64,000 nucleotides of DNA from Oryzomicrobium sp. (lineage in GTDB: Bacteria > Pseudomonadota > Gammaproteobacteria > Burkholderiales > Rhodocyclaceae), in the NCBI RefSeq assembly GCF_021287045.1, contig NZ_JAJTBG010000009.1, positions 144,626 through 208,625 of the forward strand, in the 5' to 3' direction. Each line of letters begins with the position of its first letter. Position 1 is the first letter of the stretch. Both the position numbers and the translations under genes were made by a program. Of this stretch, positions 10,851 to 19,379 are shown in pieces. A model generated the notes under the pieces. That model was not told the origin of the DNA, made no database searches, and worked only from the letters and a program-made list of their open reading frames with translations.

Positions 10851-10873
10851 GCGCGAAGCCGCGAGGCTCGCGC
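10851..10873 (-). promoter_or_regulatory. Hairpin between the two leuA leader frames
   Basis: GCGCGAAGCC (10851-10860) pairs with GGCTCGCGC (10865-10873) around a GCGA loop, with one bulged base. On the minus strand it follows leuL and is followed 28 bases later by TTTTT at 10819-10823. It could be part of an attenuator, but the distance to the T run is too long for a classic intrinsic terminator. Confidence 0.35.
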
Positions 10874-10941
10874 ATTCCGCCCTTGCCGGCCCGGAGGCTG
10901 GCGGAGGCGGTTTCAACAGGAGGGGGGAGAGTATGTGCGCG

Positions 10942-11040
10942 CTAGACGCGCAGCAGCAGACCCAGGTCCAGGAGCTGGGCCAGGGAGAGGGAAGCGATCG
11001 GAGCGTTGCGCTCGATCATGGGGGTCTGCTGGGAAGTCAT
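10942..11040 (-). CDS. leuL: leu operon leader peptide
   Basis: A 32-codon frame ending LSLAQLLDLGLLLRV and then TAG: eight of the thirteen residues from 18 to 30 are leucine. This is the pattern of an attenuation leader peptide, where ribosome stalling at leucine codons under leucine shortage lets transcription continue into the biosynthetic gene. The start codon is about 400 bases upstream of leuA on the same strand. No strong ribosome site is visible before its ATG. Confidence 0.75.
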   Translation of the reverse strand: MTSQQTPMIERNAPIASLSLAQLLDLGLLLRV

Positions 11041-11200
11041 GACGGCAACCGTAACCGAAGGCGCGGCGGCAGGTCAACCCCGCCCGGCGGGCGGGCACGG
11101 AACGCGGGGTGCGGATTTTTCCGCCCTTCCGTGCCGAATCACGCACCGACCACGCCAGCCCGCTCCCATTCGGTCATACCCAGGGATTATCATCGGCGGC

Positions 11201-12823
11201 ATGATGTTCCGCCTGAACCGCCGTATCCGCCCCTTCGACAGCCTCATCTCCCGATTAATGCTGCTCGGGCTGTGCCTCGTCACGATCGGCATCGCCGCCC
11301 GCTACTACGCCATCAGCCATTTCCTGCGCGAGGACCTGGCGACGGTGGTGGAGGCCCAGCAACTGGCGCTGGCCACCTATGTGGCCCGGGACATCGACGA
11401 ACGCATCGTGCACCGTCGCAACCTGTTGGAACGCATCGGCGCGGCCCTGCCGCCGGACCTGCTGCGCCGCCCGGCGGCGCTGCGCGCCTGGCTCAAGGAA
11501 CACTACGAGTTCCAGCCCCTGTTTTCCGCCGGCCTGTTCGTCACCGACACCCGAGGCGTGGCGCTGGCCGACTACCCGGTGCTGCCCGACCGGGAGCATG
11601 GCGACTATGCCGACCGGGATTACATCAAGGACGCCCTGGCCGGCCGCACCACCATCGGCCGGCCGGTGATGGGCCGGGCCGCCAAGGAGCCGGTGCTGCC
11701 CATGGCGGTGCCGCTCCTGGACGGCCGGGGCGAGGTGCGGGGCGCGCTGGTGGGTATCACCGCCCTGGCCACGCCGGGCTTTCTCGACCTGCTACAGCAG
11801 AGCCACATCGGCAAGGGCACTGGCGGCTTCCTGCTCGTCTCGCCCCAGGACAGGCTGTTCGTCGCCGCCTCGGAACCCGACATGGTGTTCACCCCCACCC
11901 CGCCCTCCGGGGTGAACGCCCTGCACGACCGGGCCATGGCGGGCTACCGGGGCACCGGCATCACGGTCAACGCCAAGGGTGTGGAAGAAGTCTCGGCCAT
12001 GGTCACGGTGCCCAGCACCGGCTGGTTCCTGGTGGCCCGCCTGCCCAGCCGGGAGGCCTTCGCCACCGTGGCCCGCACCCAGTCCTTCCTGCTGCGCAAC
12101 GGCGTGCTCGCCTTCATGGTGTTCGCCGCCCTCGCCTCCACTGGCATGTACGTTCTGCTGCGCCCCCTGTCCCGCGCCGCCGACCACGCCGAGCGCATGA
12201 CCCGGGGCGAGATTCCCCTGGAGCCCCTGCCGGTGGTGCGCCAAGACGAGGTGGGCCACCTGATCGGGGCTTTCAACCGGTTGCTGAAGAAGCTCGACGA
12301 GCAGCAGGCGGAACTGGCCCGCATCGCCCACCACGACTCCCTCACCGGCCTGCCCAACCGGGCCCTGCTGGCGGACCGGCTGCACCAGGCCCTGGCCCGC
12401 GCCCAGCGCACCGGCAGCCGGGTGGCCCTGCTGTTCATGGACCTGGACGGCTTCAAGCTGATCAACGATTCCCTCGGCCACGAAGCCGGCGACGACGCCC
12501 TGCGCCAGGTGGCCCAGCGCCTTGGCAAGATCGTGCGCCAGAGCGACACCCTGGCCCGGGTCGGCGGCGATGAGTTCGTGCTGTTGCTCTGCGATCTGGG
12601 CGAGGACGCCGAAGCCGCCGCCGGCATCGTCGCCCAAAAGTGCATCGAGACGCTGCTCCCGCCCTTCACTGTCGCCGATATCCCCTGTGCTATCGGCGTG
12701 TCGATCGGCATTGCCACGGGCAGCGGCGATACCGCCGCCGGAGCCCTGCTGCAAGCGGCGGACCGTGGCATGTACCGGGCCAAGAAGGCCGGCCGGGGAC
12801 GCTACGTCGCCTGCCCGGTGTAA
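11201..12823 (+). CDS. Cache-HAMP diguanylate cyclase
   Basis: This 540-residue membrane sensor should make cyclic di-GMP. A transmembrane helix (about 14-33) and a large periplasmic region with double-Cache features (about 40-300) precede a second helix (about 300-325) and a HAMP linker (about 325-380). The GGDEF domain has an intact GGDEF at 455-459 and an RxxD inhibitory site (RQSD, 446-449). No EAL domain follows. The tandem ATG at 11201 starts the first transmembrane segment; 195 bases of in-frame upstream sequence look non-coding and overlap the leu leader. The ligand is unknown. Confidence 0.9.
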   Translation: MMFRLNRRIRPFDSLISRLMLLGLCLVTIGIAARYYAISHFLREDLATVVEAQQLALATYVARDIDERIVHRRNLLERIGAALPPDLLRRPAALRAWLKEHYEFQPLFSAGLFVTDTRGVALADYPVLPDREHGDYADRDYIKDALAGRTTIGRPVMGRAAKEPVLPMAVPLLDGRGEVRGALVGITALATPGFLDLLQQSHIGKGTGGFLLVSPQDRLFVAASEPDMVFTPTPPSGVNALHDRAMAGYRGTGITVNAKGVEEVSAMVTVPSTGWFLVARLPSREAFATVARTQSFLLRNGVLAFMVFAALASTGMYVLLRPLSRAADHAERMTRGEIPLEPLPVVRQDEVGHLIGAFNRLLKKLDEQQAELARIAHHDSLTGLPNRALLADRLHQALARAQRTGSRVALLFMDLDGFKLINDSLGHEAGDDALRQVAQRLGKIVRQSDTLARVGGDEFVLLLCDLGEDAEAAAGIVAQKCIETLLPPFTVADIPCAIGVSIGIATGSGDTAAGALLQAADRGMYRAKKAGRGRYVACPV

Positions 12824-12997
12824 GCCGGCGCAGGCCGCCCCGGGCCGGCGGCGCCCCTTCCTGTCCCTCGTCGCCCCCCCTACACGGCCTGCCGTGGGCA
12901 AGGCCGCCGGCATCGCCGATAATGGCGCGCCGCGGCCGCCGCCGGCGCCGCATTCCCCGATCCCCACACTCCACGCCTCGACGTCCCCGACGCCGCC

Positions 12998-14620
12998 ATG
13001 CCCGATACCCGCGCCACTCCGCCGTCCGCCGCTGCCTCCGTCAATTCCGCCCAGAAATCCCCGAACCTGCAACGCCAGGTGGCGGTGGCGGCCTGCTTCG
13101 GCACCTTCCTGGAGTGGTACGACTTCCTCACCTTCGCCACCCTGGCCACCTACTTCGGGCCCCTCTTCTTCCCGCCGGACAACCCGGTGGCCGGGCTGCT
13201 GGCCAGCCTGGCCACCTTCGGTGCGGGCATGGTGGTGCGGCCCCTGGGGGCGGCCCTGTTCGGCTCCCTGGGCGACCGCATCGGCCGGCGCCGGGTGTTC
13301 ATCGTCACCATCGTGCTGATGGGCATCGCCACGGTGGGGGTGGGCCTGCTGCCCACCTACGCCCAGGTCGGCCTGCTCGCCCCGGGCCTGCTGCTGGCCC
13401 TGCGCCTGTTGCAGGGCCTGTCGGTGGGCGGCGAGATCGGCGGCTCGGCGGTGTATTTGACCGAGCACGCTCCGGAAGGCCGGCGCGGCCTGTTCACCAG
13501 CGTGCTGCAACTGATGGGCCCCCTGGGCATGATGGCTTCCGCCGCCCAATTGGTGCTGCTGCAATCCTGGCTGACCGAAGCGGACTTCGCCGCCTGGGGC
13601 TGGCGCGTGCCCTTTCTGGTGTCGGCGCTGCTGCTGGCGGTGTCGCTGAAGAGCCGGGTGGCCCTGCACGAGTCGCCGGTATTCCGCCAGTTGCAGGCGA
13701 AAAAGGCCCTGTCGGCCACGCCGCTGCGCGACTGCTTCCGCGACCGCACCACCCTGGCGCGCATGGGGGTGCTGGCCCTGTGCATCTCCGCCGGCGGCTC
13801 GCTGCTGTTTTTCTCCGCCCAGGTCTACACCACGGTCTTTCTCAAGAGCGTGGTCAAGCTGGAGGCCAAAACCGCCAGCCAGCTGGTGATGGTGGCGACC
13901 GTCGCCCTGTTCCCCTTGACCCTGGCCGCCGGCGCCCTGTCGGACCGCATCGGCCGGCGCCCGGTGCTGTTGGCCGGACTCTTGGTGGGCGCGCTCACCC
14001 TGCTGCCGGTGTTCCAGGCCTTCATCCCCGCCGGCAACCCGGCCATGGCCCGCTTCCAGCGCGACGTGCCGGTGGTGCTGGCGGGCAGCGACTGTTCCTA
14101 TTCGCCCTTCGCCGCCCCGGCCAGCGACTGCGCCCGGGCCCAGGAATGGCTGGTCAAGCAGGGAGTGACCTATACCCGCGACGACCTGCCGGCCGGCAGC
14201 CCCACCACCGTGCGGATCGGCACCGCCGAGCCGGTGGCAGCCCACGACGCCGCCGCCCTGGCCCCGCTGCTGGAAGCCGCCGGCTGGCCCGGCCGGGCCG
14301 ACCCGGCCCAGGTGGACGGCCTGACCCTGGTGCTGCTGCTGTTGGTGCCGATCGTCGCCGTGGCGCTGATCACCGGCCCCCAGACGGCGGTGCTGGCCGA
14401 ACTCTTTCCGGCCCGCACCCGCTACTCGGCGGTGGCCCTGCCCCACAACCTGGCAGCGGGCTGGATCGGCGGGCTGTCGCCCTTCGTCGTCACCCTGCTC
14501 AACGTGCGCTACGGCGACGGCACCGCCGGCCTGTGGTACCCGGTGGTCCTGCTCGGCCTGGCCTTTCTGGTGGGGCTGCGCTTCCTGCCGGAGACGAAGC
14601 AGGCGCGGCTGGAGGAGTGA
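12998..14620 (+). CDS. MFS transporter, metabolite:H+ symporter (MHS) type
   Basis: The 540-residue protein has twelve predicted helices. The MHS hallmark FLEWYDFLTFATLA is near residue 35. The major-facilitator loop motif GSLGDRIGRRRVF is near 90 and is repeated in the second half as GALSDRIGRRPVL. Between the later helices lies a roughly 90-residue hydrophilic loop with two cysteines (about 345-435), which makes the protein about 100 residues longer than a plain MHS carrier. Substrates of relatives include shikimate, proline, alpha-ketoglutarate and dicarboxylates; the one here is not predictable. Confidence 0.9.
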   Translation: MPDTRATPPSAAASVNSAQKSPNLQRQVAVAACFGTFLEWYDFLTFATLATYFGPLFFPPDNPVAGLLASLATFGAGMVVRPLGAALFGSLGDRIGRRRVFIVTIVLMGIATVGVGLLPTYAQVGLLAPGLLLALRLLQGLSVGGEIGGSAVYLTEHAPEGRRGLFTSVLQLMGPLGMMASAAQLVLLQSWLTEADFAAWGWRVPFLVSALLLAVSLKSRVALHESPVFRQLQAKKALSATPLRDCFRDRTTLARMGVLALCISAGGSLLFFSAQVYTTVFLKSVVKLEAKTASQLVMVATVALFPLTLAAGALSDRIGRRPVLLAGLLVGALTLLPVFQAFIPAGNPAMARFQRDVPVVLAGSDCSYSPFAAPASDCARAQEWLVKQGVTYTRDDLPAGSPTTVRIGTAEPVAAHDAAALAPLLEAAGWPGRADPAQVDGLTLVLLLLVPIVAVALITGPQTAVLAELFPARTRYSAVALPHNLAAGWIGGLSPFVVTLLNVRYGDGTAGLWYPVVLLGLAFLVGLRFLPETKQARLEE

Positions 14621-14710
14621 CGAGCACCGCCCCGGGCAACGCTCGACACTCCGCCGGCATGAGCGGTCCTCCCGCCGAGGAGGCCGGGCAACGCGGACAA
14701 CAGTAACAAT

Positions 14711-14725
14711 TGCAACAATGTTGCA
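14711..14725. promoter_or_regulatory. Inverted repeat upstream of the TonB locus
   Basis: TGCAAC and GTTGCA form perfect 6-bp arms around AAT, in an AT-rich stretch (14702-14730) that stands out from its surroundings. It lies 110 bases before the small membrane protein at 14837, the first gene of the TonB locus, and is a plausible operator or promoter element. Confidence 0.4.
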
Positions 14726-14836
14726 TTAAAAGAGACGCGGCGCTTACCATGACGCCATGGTCGCCATCGCCCTTCGCCCATTCGCCAAGCCCGCCATGGG
14801 AGCGGAAGGGAAAGCCTTGCCGCCCGGGGTGAGGTC

Positions 14837-15154
14837 ATGACCGGCCGGGCGCCCGCGGCGCGCCGCCCCTGGCAGAACTGGCGGCTGGCGCTGCTGCTGG
14901 TCCTGCTCGCCTGTTTCGTCGGCCTGGTAGCGGCCGAAGCCTTCCACCGCCACGACTCCGTCGCCGCCGGGGACGCCTGCGTTCTGTGCCAGGCGGCGGC
15001 CCATCCCCCTCTCGACGCGACGCTGTCGGGCAGCGAACTCGCCCCGCCCCTGCTCGTCGCCCTCTATTTCATCGCCCGCCTGCGGGAGCGGATTCGTTTC
15101 GCCTCGCCCAGCCGCGTCCCCTATCGCTCCCGCGCACCGCCACTCGCTTTCTAG
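14837..15154 (+). CDS. Small membrane protein with Cys/His motif (DUF2946-like)
   Basis: This 105-residue protein has one N-terminal transmembrane helix (about 16-34), a short segment with HRHD and CVLC (about 37-52), and a second hydrophobic stretch ending in a basic tail (PYRSRAPPLAF). A His cluster plus CxxC after a first helix and an Arg-Pro-Pro tail recall DUF2946-type proteins that accompany TonB receptors and copper genes; I infer a metal link only weakly. The next gene, 79 bases on, is the TonB-dependent receptor. Confidence 0.6.
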   Translation: MTGRAPAARRPWQNWRLALLLVLLACFVGLVAAEAFHRHDSVAAGDACVLCQAAAHPPLDATLSGSELAPPLLVALYFIARLRERIRFASPSRVPYRSRAPPLAF

Positions 15155-15183
15155 TTTCGCCTGCATTGCCGCAGTACTAGAAC

Positions 15184-15204
15184 CGCCTCGACCCCGTCGA
15201 GGCG
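15184..15204 (+). promoter_or_regulatory. Hairpin before the TonB receptor gene
   Basis: CGCCTCGAC and GTCGAGGCG form a perfect 9-bp stem with a CCC loop. There is no T run after it. It lies 30 bases before the receptor ATG (15234) and could affect expression of the receptor relative to the preceding gene. Confidence 0.35.
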
Positions 15205-15233
15205 ACGTGCATCCGTCTCGTGGGAGTGGTTCC

Positions 15234-17594
15234 ATGCCATCGATCAAGAAAGGTGCGGGCGCCGTCTGGGCGCCCGCCGGCTTCGCCTTCGCCCTTGCCG
15301 TCCATGCGGCCCCCGCCGCCGCAGCCGACATCCGGGGGACCGTCGCGGACGCCCTGGGGCAGCCCCTGGCCGCAGCGGCCCTCACCCTGAAAACGCCGGA
15401 CGGCCAGGTGGCCGGGCAGGCCCGCAGCGACGCATCCGGGCAGTTCGCCTTTTCCGGGGCCGCGCCGGGCACCTACGCCATCCTCGCCAACAAGCCGGGG
15501 TTCCAGACCGGCACCGCCATCGTCAACCTCACCGCCCAGGGCGCCGCCCCGGTGAAGATCACCCTGGCCTCGAAGGAGGCCCTGGAAATCAGCGTGGCGG
15601 CGGAACGCCTCAACAAGGCCCGCAGCGGCCTGTCGCCCCAGACCGGAGGCAGCGTCTACCGGCTGGCGGACCAGGACATCCAGGCTTTGCCCGAAGGCGC
15701 CAACACCTCCTTCAACCAGGTGCTGCTGCAGGCGCCCGGCGTGGCCAACGATTCCTTCGGCCAGCTGCACGTGCGTGGCGACCACGGCAACCTGCAGTAC
15801 CGCATCAACGGCGTGATCCTGCCGGAAGGAATCAGCGGTTTCGGCCAGGCGCTGGACAGCCGCTTCGCCCAGCGCATCGACCTGCTCACCGGCGCCCTGC
15901 CGGCCCAGTACGGCTACCGCACCGCCGGAGTCGTCGAGATCGAGACCAAGACCCGATTCGACCAGGGCGGGCGCCTCGACCTCTACGGCGGCAGCCGGGG
16001 CACGGTCAATCCGAGCGTCGAGTACGGCAATACCCAGGGCAACCTGAGCTACTACGTGACCGGCTCGTTCCTGACCAACAACGCCGGCATCGAGAATCCG
16101 ACCTCCAGTTCATCGCCGATCCACGACCGCACCGAGCAGAGCAAGGGATTCGGCTACCTGTCCTACCTGATCGACCCGACCACGCGCTTGACCGCCATGT
16201 TCGGCACCTACGACGGCAAGTTCCAGATACCCAACAACCCTGGGCAAACGGCAACCCCAGCCTACCTGGCCGGGGCAGGCGTGGCCGGCTTCGACTCGTC
16301 CAAGCTCGACGAGCGCCAGCGGGAAAGCAACCGCTACGGCATCCTCGCCCTGCAAAGCTCCATCGGCGCCAACTTCGACTACCAGGTGGCCCTGTTCACC
16401 CGCTACACCAGCGTGCGTTTCAACCCCGACCCGGTGGGCGACCTGGTGTTCAACGGGGTTGCCTCCCAGGTATTCCGCAGCAGTTCCAGCACCGGCCTCC
16501 AGGGCGACGGAACCTACCGCCTGAACGACAGCCACACCCTGCGCATGGGCCTCTTCGCCAGCACCGAGAACATCCGCTCCGACAACAGTTCGACGGTCTT
16601 CCCGGTGGACGCCGGCGGCACGGTCACCGGCGCGCCCTACACCATCGTCGACAACAACGCCAAGAACGGCAACACGCTGATGGGGCTCTACCTCCAGGAC
16701 GAATGGCGGGCCACCGACAAGCTGACCGTCAATTACGGCCTGCGGGCCGACCAGATGGACGCCTTCGTCAAGGCCGGCCAACTGAGCCCGCGACTGGGGC
16801 TGGTGTACAAGGCGACGCCCGAGACCACCTTCCACGCCTCTTACGCCCGCTATTTCACCCCGCCCCCCACCGAACTGGTATCGCCCCGCACCCTGGCCCT
16901 GTTCTCCGGCACCTCCAACGCGGCGTCGAACATGCAGAACGACCCGGTGCAGCCGGAACGCTCCCACTACTTCGACCTGGGGATGTCCCACCAGCTGACG
17001 CCTGCGTTCAACGTCGGCGTGGACGCCTTCTACAAGCAGGTGACGAACCTCCTGGACGAGGGGCAGTTCGGCCAGGCCCTGATCTTTTCGCCCTTCAACT
17101 ACGCCCAGGGCAAGATCTACGGCATCGAGCTGACGGCCAGCTACAAGACCGACAGCTTCTCGGCCTACGCCAACCTGGCGCGCACCACCAGCCTGGCCAA
17201 GCAGATCACCTCGGCCCAGTTCAACTTCAGCCAGGACGAGCTGGACTACATCGCCAGCCACTGGATCCACACCGACCACGACCAGAAATACACCGCCTCG
17301 GCCGGCGTCGCCTACACCTGGCTCGGCACCCAGTACTCCGCCGACGCCATCTACGGCAGCGGCCTGCGCCGGGGCTTTGCCAATACCGAGCACCTGCCGT
17401 CCTACGTCCAGGTCAACCTGGGGGCCAACCGCAAGTTCCAGGCCGGCGAGCTGGGCACCCTGGAAGGCCGGGTGGCGGTCATCAACGTCTTCGACCGGGT
17501 CTACGAGCTGCGCGACGGCAGCGGCGTGGGCGTCGGCGCCCCCCAGTTCGGCCCACGGCGCGGGCTGTTCCTGGGCTTGAGCAAACTTTTCTGA
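15234..17594 (+). CDS. TonB-dependent receptor with N-terminal carboxypeptidase-like domain
   Basis: This 786-residue outer-membrane protein begins with a signal peptide (about 1-35). A carboxypeptidase-regulatory-like domain follows (about 37-110; ADIRGTVADALGQPLAAAAL), then a plug (about 130-245; HVRGDHGNLQYRINGV) and a 22-strand barrel ending in Phe (LGLSKLF). ATG at 15234 follows GGGAG. The genes for a complete energising set (exbB, exbD, tonB) follow directly, so this receptor probably has a dedicated TonB. The substrate is unknown; the adjacent Cys/His protein hints at a metal or metal complex. Confidence 0.9.
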   Translation: MPSIKKGAGAVWAPAGFAFALAVHAAPAAAADIRGTVADALGQPLAAAALTLKTPDGQVAGQARSDASGQFAFSGAAPGTYAILANKPGFQTGTAIVNLTAQGAAPVKITLASKEALEISVAAERLNKARSGLSPQTGGSVYRLADQDIQALPEGANTSFNQVLLQAPGVANDSFGQLHVRGDHGNLQYRINGVILPEGISGFGQALDSRFAQRIDLLTGALPAQYGYRTAGVVEIETKTRFDQGGRLDLYGGSRGTVNPSVEYGNTQGNLSYYVTGSFLTNNAGIENPTSSSSPIHDRTEQSKGFGYLSYLIDPTTRLTAMFGTYDGKFQIPNNPGQTATPAYLAGAGVAGFDSSKLDERQRESNRYGILALQSSIGANFDYQVALFTRYTSVRFNPDPVGDLVFNGVASQVFRSSSSTGLQGDGTYRLNDSHTLRMGLFASTENIRSDNSSTVFPVDAGGTVTGAPYTIVDNNAKNGNTLMGLYLQDEWRATDKLTVNYGLRADQMDAFVKAGQLSPRLGLVYKATPETTFHASYARYFTPPPTELVSPRTLALFSGTSNAASNMQNDPVQPERSHYFDLGMSHQLTPAFNVGVDAFYKQVTNLLDEGQFGQALIFSPFNYAQGKIYGIELTASYKTDSFSAYANLARTTSLAKQITSAQFNFSQDELDYIASHWIHTDHDQKYTASAGVAYTWLGTQYSADAIYGSGLRRGFANTEHLPSYVQVNLGANRKFQAGELGTLEGRVAVINVFDRVYELRDGSGVGVGAPQFGPRRGLFLGLSKLF

Positions 17595-17606
17595 GGAGAG
17601 CCGGAC

Positions 17607-18267
17607 ATGCAGGACATCCACGAGGCCCTCGCGGCCCTCAAATTCGGCGGCGCGATGGTCTACCCGCTCCTGGCACTGGCGGTGCTGGCGCTGCTCATCA
17701 CCCTGGACAAGCTGTTCGTCTACTGGCGCTACGTGCGCCTGCCGACGGCCTTGCTCGACCTGGCCGAAACCTACGGCTTCCGCTGGCAGGAGTTGGAAGG
17801 ACGGACAGCTCGACGCCCTGGGGCCGCGCAACTACTTCGGCCGCTTCTTCCGCGTCATCGTCGCCAACCGCGGCCAGCCCGCCTGGTGGGTCGAGTCCCG
17901 GGCCGGCGACGAAGCCCAGATCATCGAGAAGACCCTGAGCCGGGGGCTGTGGGTGCTGGAGACCATCGTCACCGCCGCCCCCCTGCTGGGGCTGCTCGGC
18001 ACCATCACCGGCATGATGCATTCCTTCAACCTGATCGGCGCCGGAGGGCTGGTGGACCCCACCGGGGTCACCGGCGGCGTCGCCCAGGCGCTGATCGCCA
18101 CCGCCCTGGGCTTGTTCATCGCCATCCTGGCCCTCTTCGCCTTCAACTTCTTCTCGCGCCGGCAATCCCAGGCCCTGGACGAGATGGAGCGCCTGGGCAC
18201 CCGGCTGGTGGACAACATCCGCCTCGGGCAGGACCGGGGGGAAGGCGGCGGCCATGAAGCTGCGTAG
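17607..18267 (+). pseudogene. exbB: exbB (MotA/TolQ/ExbB family), frameshifted
   Basis: Residues 1-64 are read in one frame from ATG 17607 (FGGAMVYPLLALAVLALL helix). The rest, including the conserved APLLGLLGTITGMMHSF helix and the C-terminal GLFIAILALFAFNF helix, is in the +1 frame and ends at 18267. The break is a tandem duplication GGAC-GGAC at 17799-17806. Removing one copy restores a single 218-residue reading frame through ...QELEGQLDALG, the usual size. The gene lies 12 bases after the receptor and overlaps exbD by 14. It may be truly inactive, slippage-variable or a sequencing error. Confidence 0.88.
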
Positions 18268-18658
18268 AACCCGGCAGGCCAAGCGCGGCCGCATCGAGAT
18301 CATCCCCATGATCGACGTCATGTTCTTCCTGCTGGCCACCTTCATGCTGGCCTCGCTGTCGATGCAGAACCTGCATTCCCTGGCGGTGGACCTACCCCAG
18401 GGCCATGCCGCGCCGATGCACACGCAGACCCCGGTGACCCTGACGGTGACATCGGACAGCCGGCTCTTCCTGGACAAGACGCCGGTGACCCTGGACACCC
18501 TGGCCCCGACCCTGAAGGCCATGCTGGCCGGCCCCGAGGCCAGCGTCATCGTCGCCGCAGACAGCGCCGCCCCCAACGGCACCACCGTGCGGGCCATGCT
18601 GCGTGCCCGGGAGGCCGGGGCCCGGCATTTCCAGATCGCGGTCAAGCATGTCGACTGA
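18254..18658 (+). CDS. exbD: ExbD/TolR family biopolymer transport protein
   Basis: A 134-residue inner-membrane protein with one N-terminal helix (about 17-38). It carries the proton-pathway Asp in IIPMIDVMFFLLATF (D21), conserved in ExbD and TolR. The periplasmic part (about 45-134) has the ExbD fold. It overlaps the exbB reading by 14 bases and tonB by 11 bases, so the three are one translational unit. It should form the TonB-energising motor with ExbB, which is frameshifted in this sequence. Confidence 0.93.
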   Translation: MKLRRTRQAKRGRIEIIPMIDVMFFLLATFMLASLSMQNLHSLAVDLPQGHAAPMHTQTPVTLTVTSDSRLFLDKTPVTLDTLAPTLKAMLAGPEASVIVAADSAAPNGTTVRAMLRAREAGARHFQIAVKHVD

Positions 18659-19358
18659 CGCCTCCGCCCTACCCCGCCCGCGGGAATTCGACAATCCCTG
18701 GCGGCGGCTGCCCTGGACCCTGCCCCTGTCGCTGCTGATCTGGGCAGCGGTGCTGTGGGCCTTCGCGCTGTTCACCGAGGGTCCCCGGCAACGCCTGCCC
18801 GAGCCGCCCCCCATCGAGGCCCAGTTGATCGAGCTGCCGCCGGAGCCCGCCAGCCCGTCCCCGCCCACGCCCAAGGCGCCCCCCCGGCCCGCCCTGGAGC
18901 CGACCAGGACGCCGCCGCAACGAACGCCGCCCCCCAAGGCGGCCCCCCTTTCCGCCCACGCCCCGTCACTGCCGGCCGCCGCGCCCACACCTTCCGCACC
19001 TCCCGCCCCGGCCGCCGCCCAGGAGGCGCCGGCCCGCCCACCGCCGCCCCCGTCCGCCGCGGCCCCATCCACCGGCGGCAAACTGTCCGCCAGCGGCGGC
19101 GCCCAGGCCATCGTCAAGCCGATGCCCCGGATTCCGGACGAACTGCGCGAGGAGGCCCTTCACGTGGTGGTCACGGCCCGCTTCCACGTCGCCGCCGACG
19201 GCAGCGCCACCGTGGAACTGGTCAAACCCACGCCCAATCTCCGGCTCAACCGACTGCTGCTGGACACCCTCCGGCAATGGAAATTCTTCCCGGCGCTGCG
19301 GGACGGCCAGCCGACCGCCTCCACCGAGGAGATCGCGATCCACATCGACGTGAAATGA
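18648..19358 (+). CDS. tonB: TonB energy-transducing protein
   Basis: A 236-residue protein with a cytoplasmic start, one transmembrane helix (about 24-44; LPLSLLIWAAVLWAFALF) and a long Pro/Ala-rich spacer (about 50-145). A C-terminal TonB domain (about 155-236) contains the typical VVVTARFHVAADGSATVELV and LLDTLRQWKFFPAL. The ATG at 18648 is inside the end of exbD. It is expected to contact the TonB box of the receptor encoded upstream. Confidence 0.92.
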   Translation: MSTDASALPRPREFDNPWRRLPWTLPLSLLIWAAVLWAFALFTEGPRQRLPEPPPIEAQLIELPPEPASPSPPTPKAPPRPALEPTRTPPQRTPPPKAAPLSAHAPSLPAAAPTPSAPPAPAAAQEAPARPPPPPSAAAPSTGGKLSASGGAQAIVKPMPRIPDELREEALHVVVTARFHVAADGSATVELVKPTPNLRLNRLLLDTLRQWKFFPALRDGQPTASTEEIAIHIDVK

Positions 19359-19379
19359 CCCGCCTCCGGCCTTGTCCCG

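Noticed and set aside
10851-10873. Classic rho-independent terminator in the leu leader
   Set aside because: The hairpin is present, but the T run is 28 bases away, so it is reported only as a possible attenuator element.
11792-14446. 884-residue open frame on the minus strand
   Set aside because: Shadow of the diguanylate cyclase and MHS transporter genes; Gly/Gln/His-rich product with no domain.
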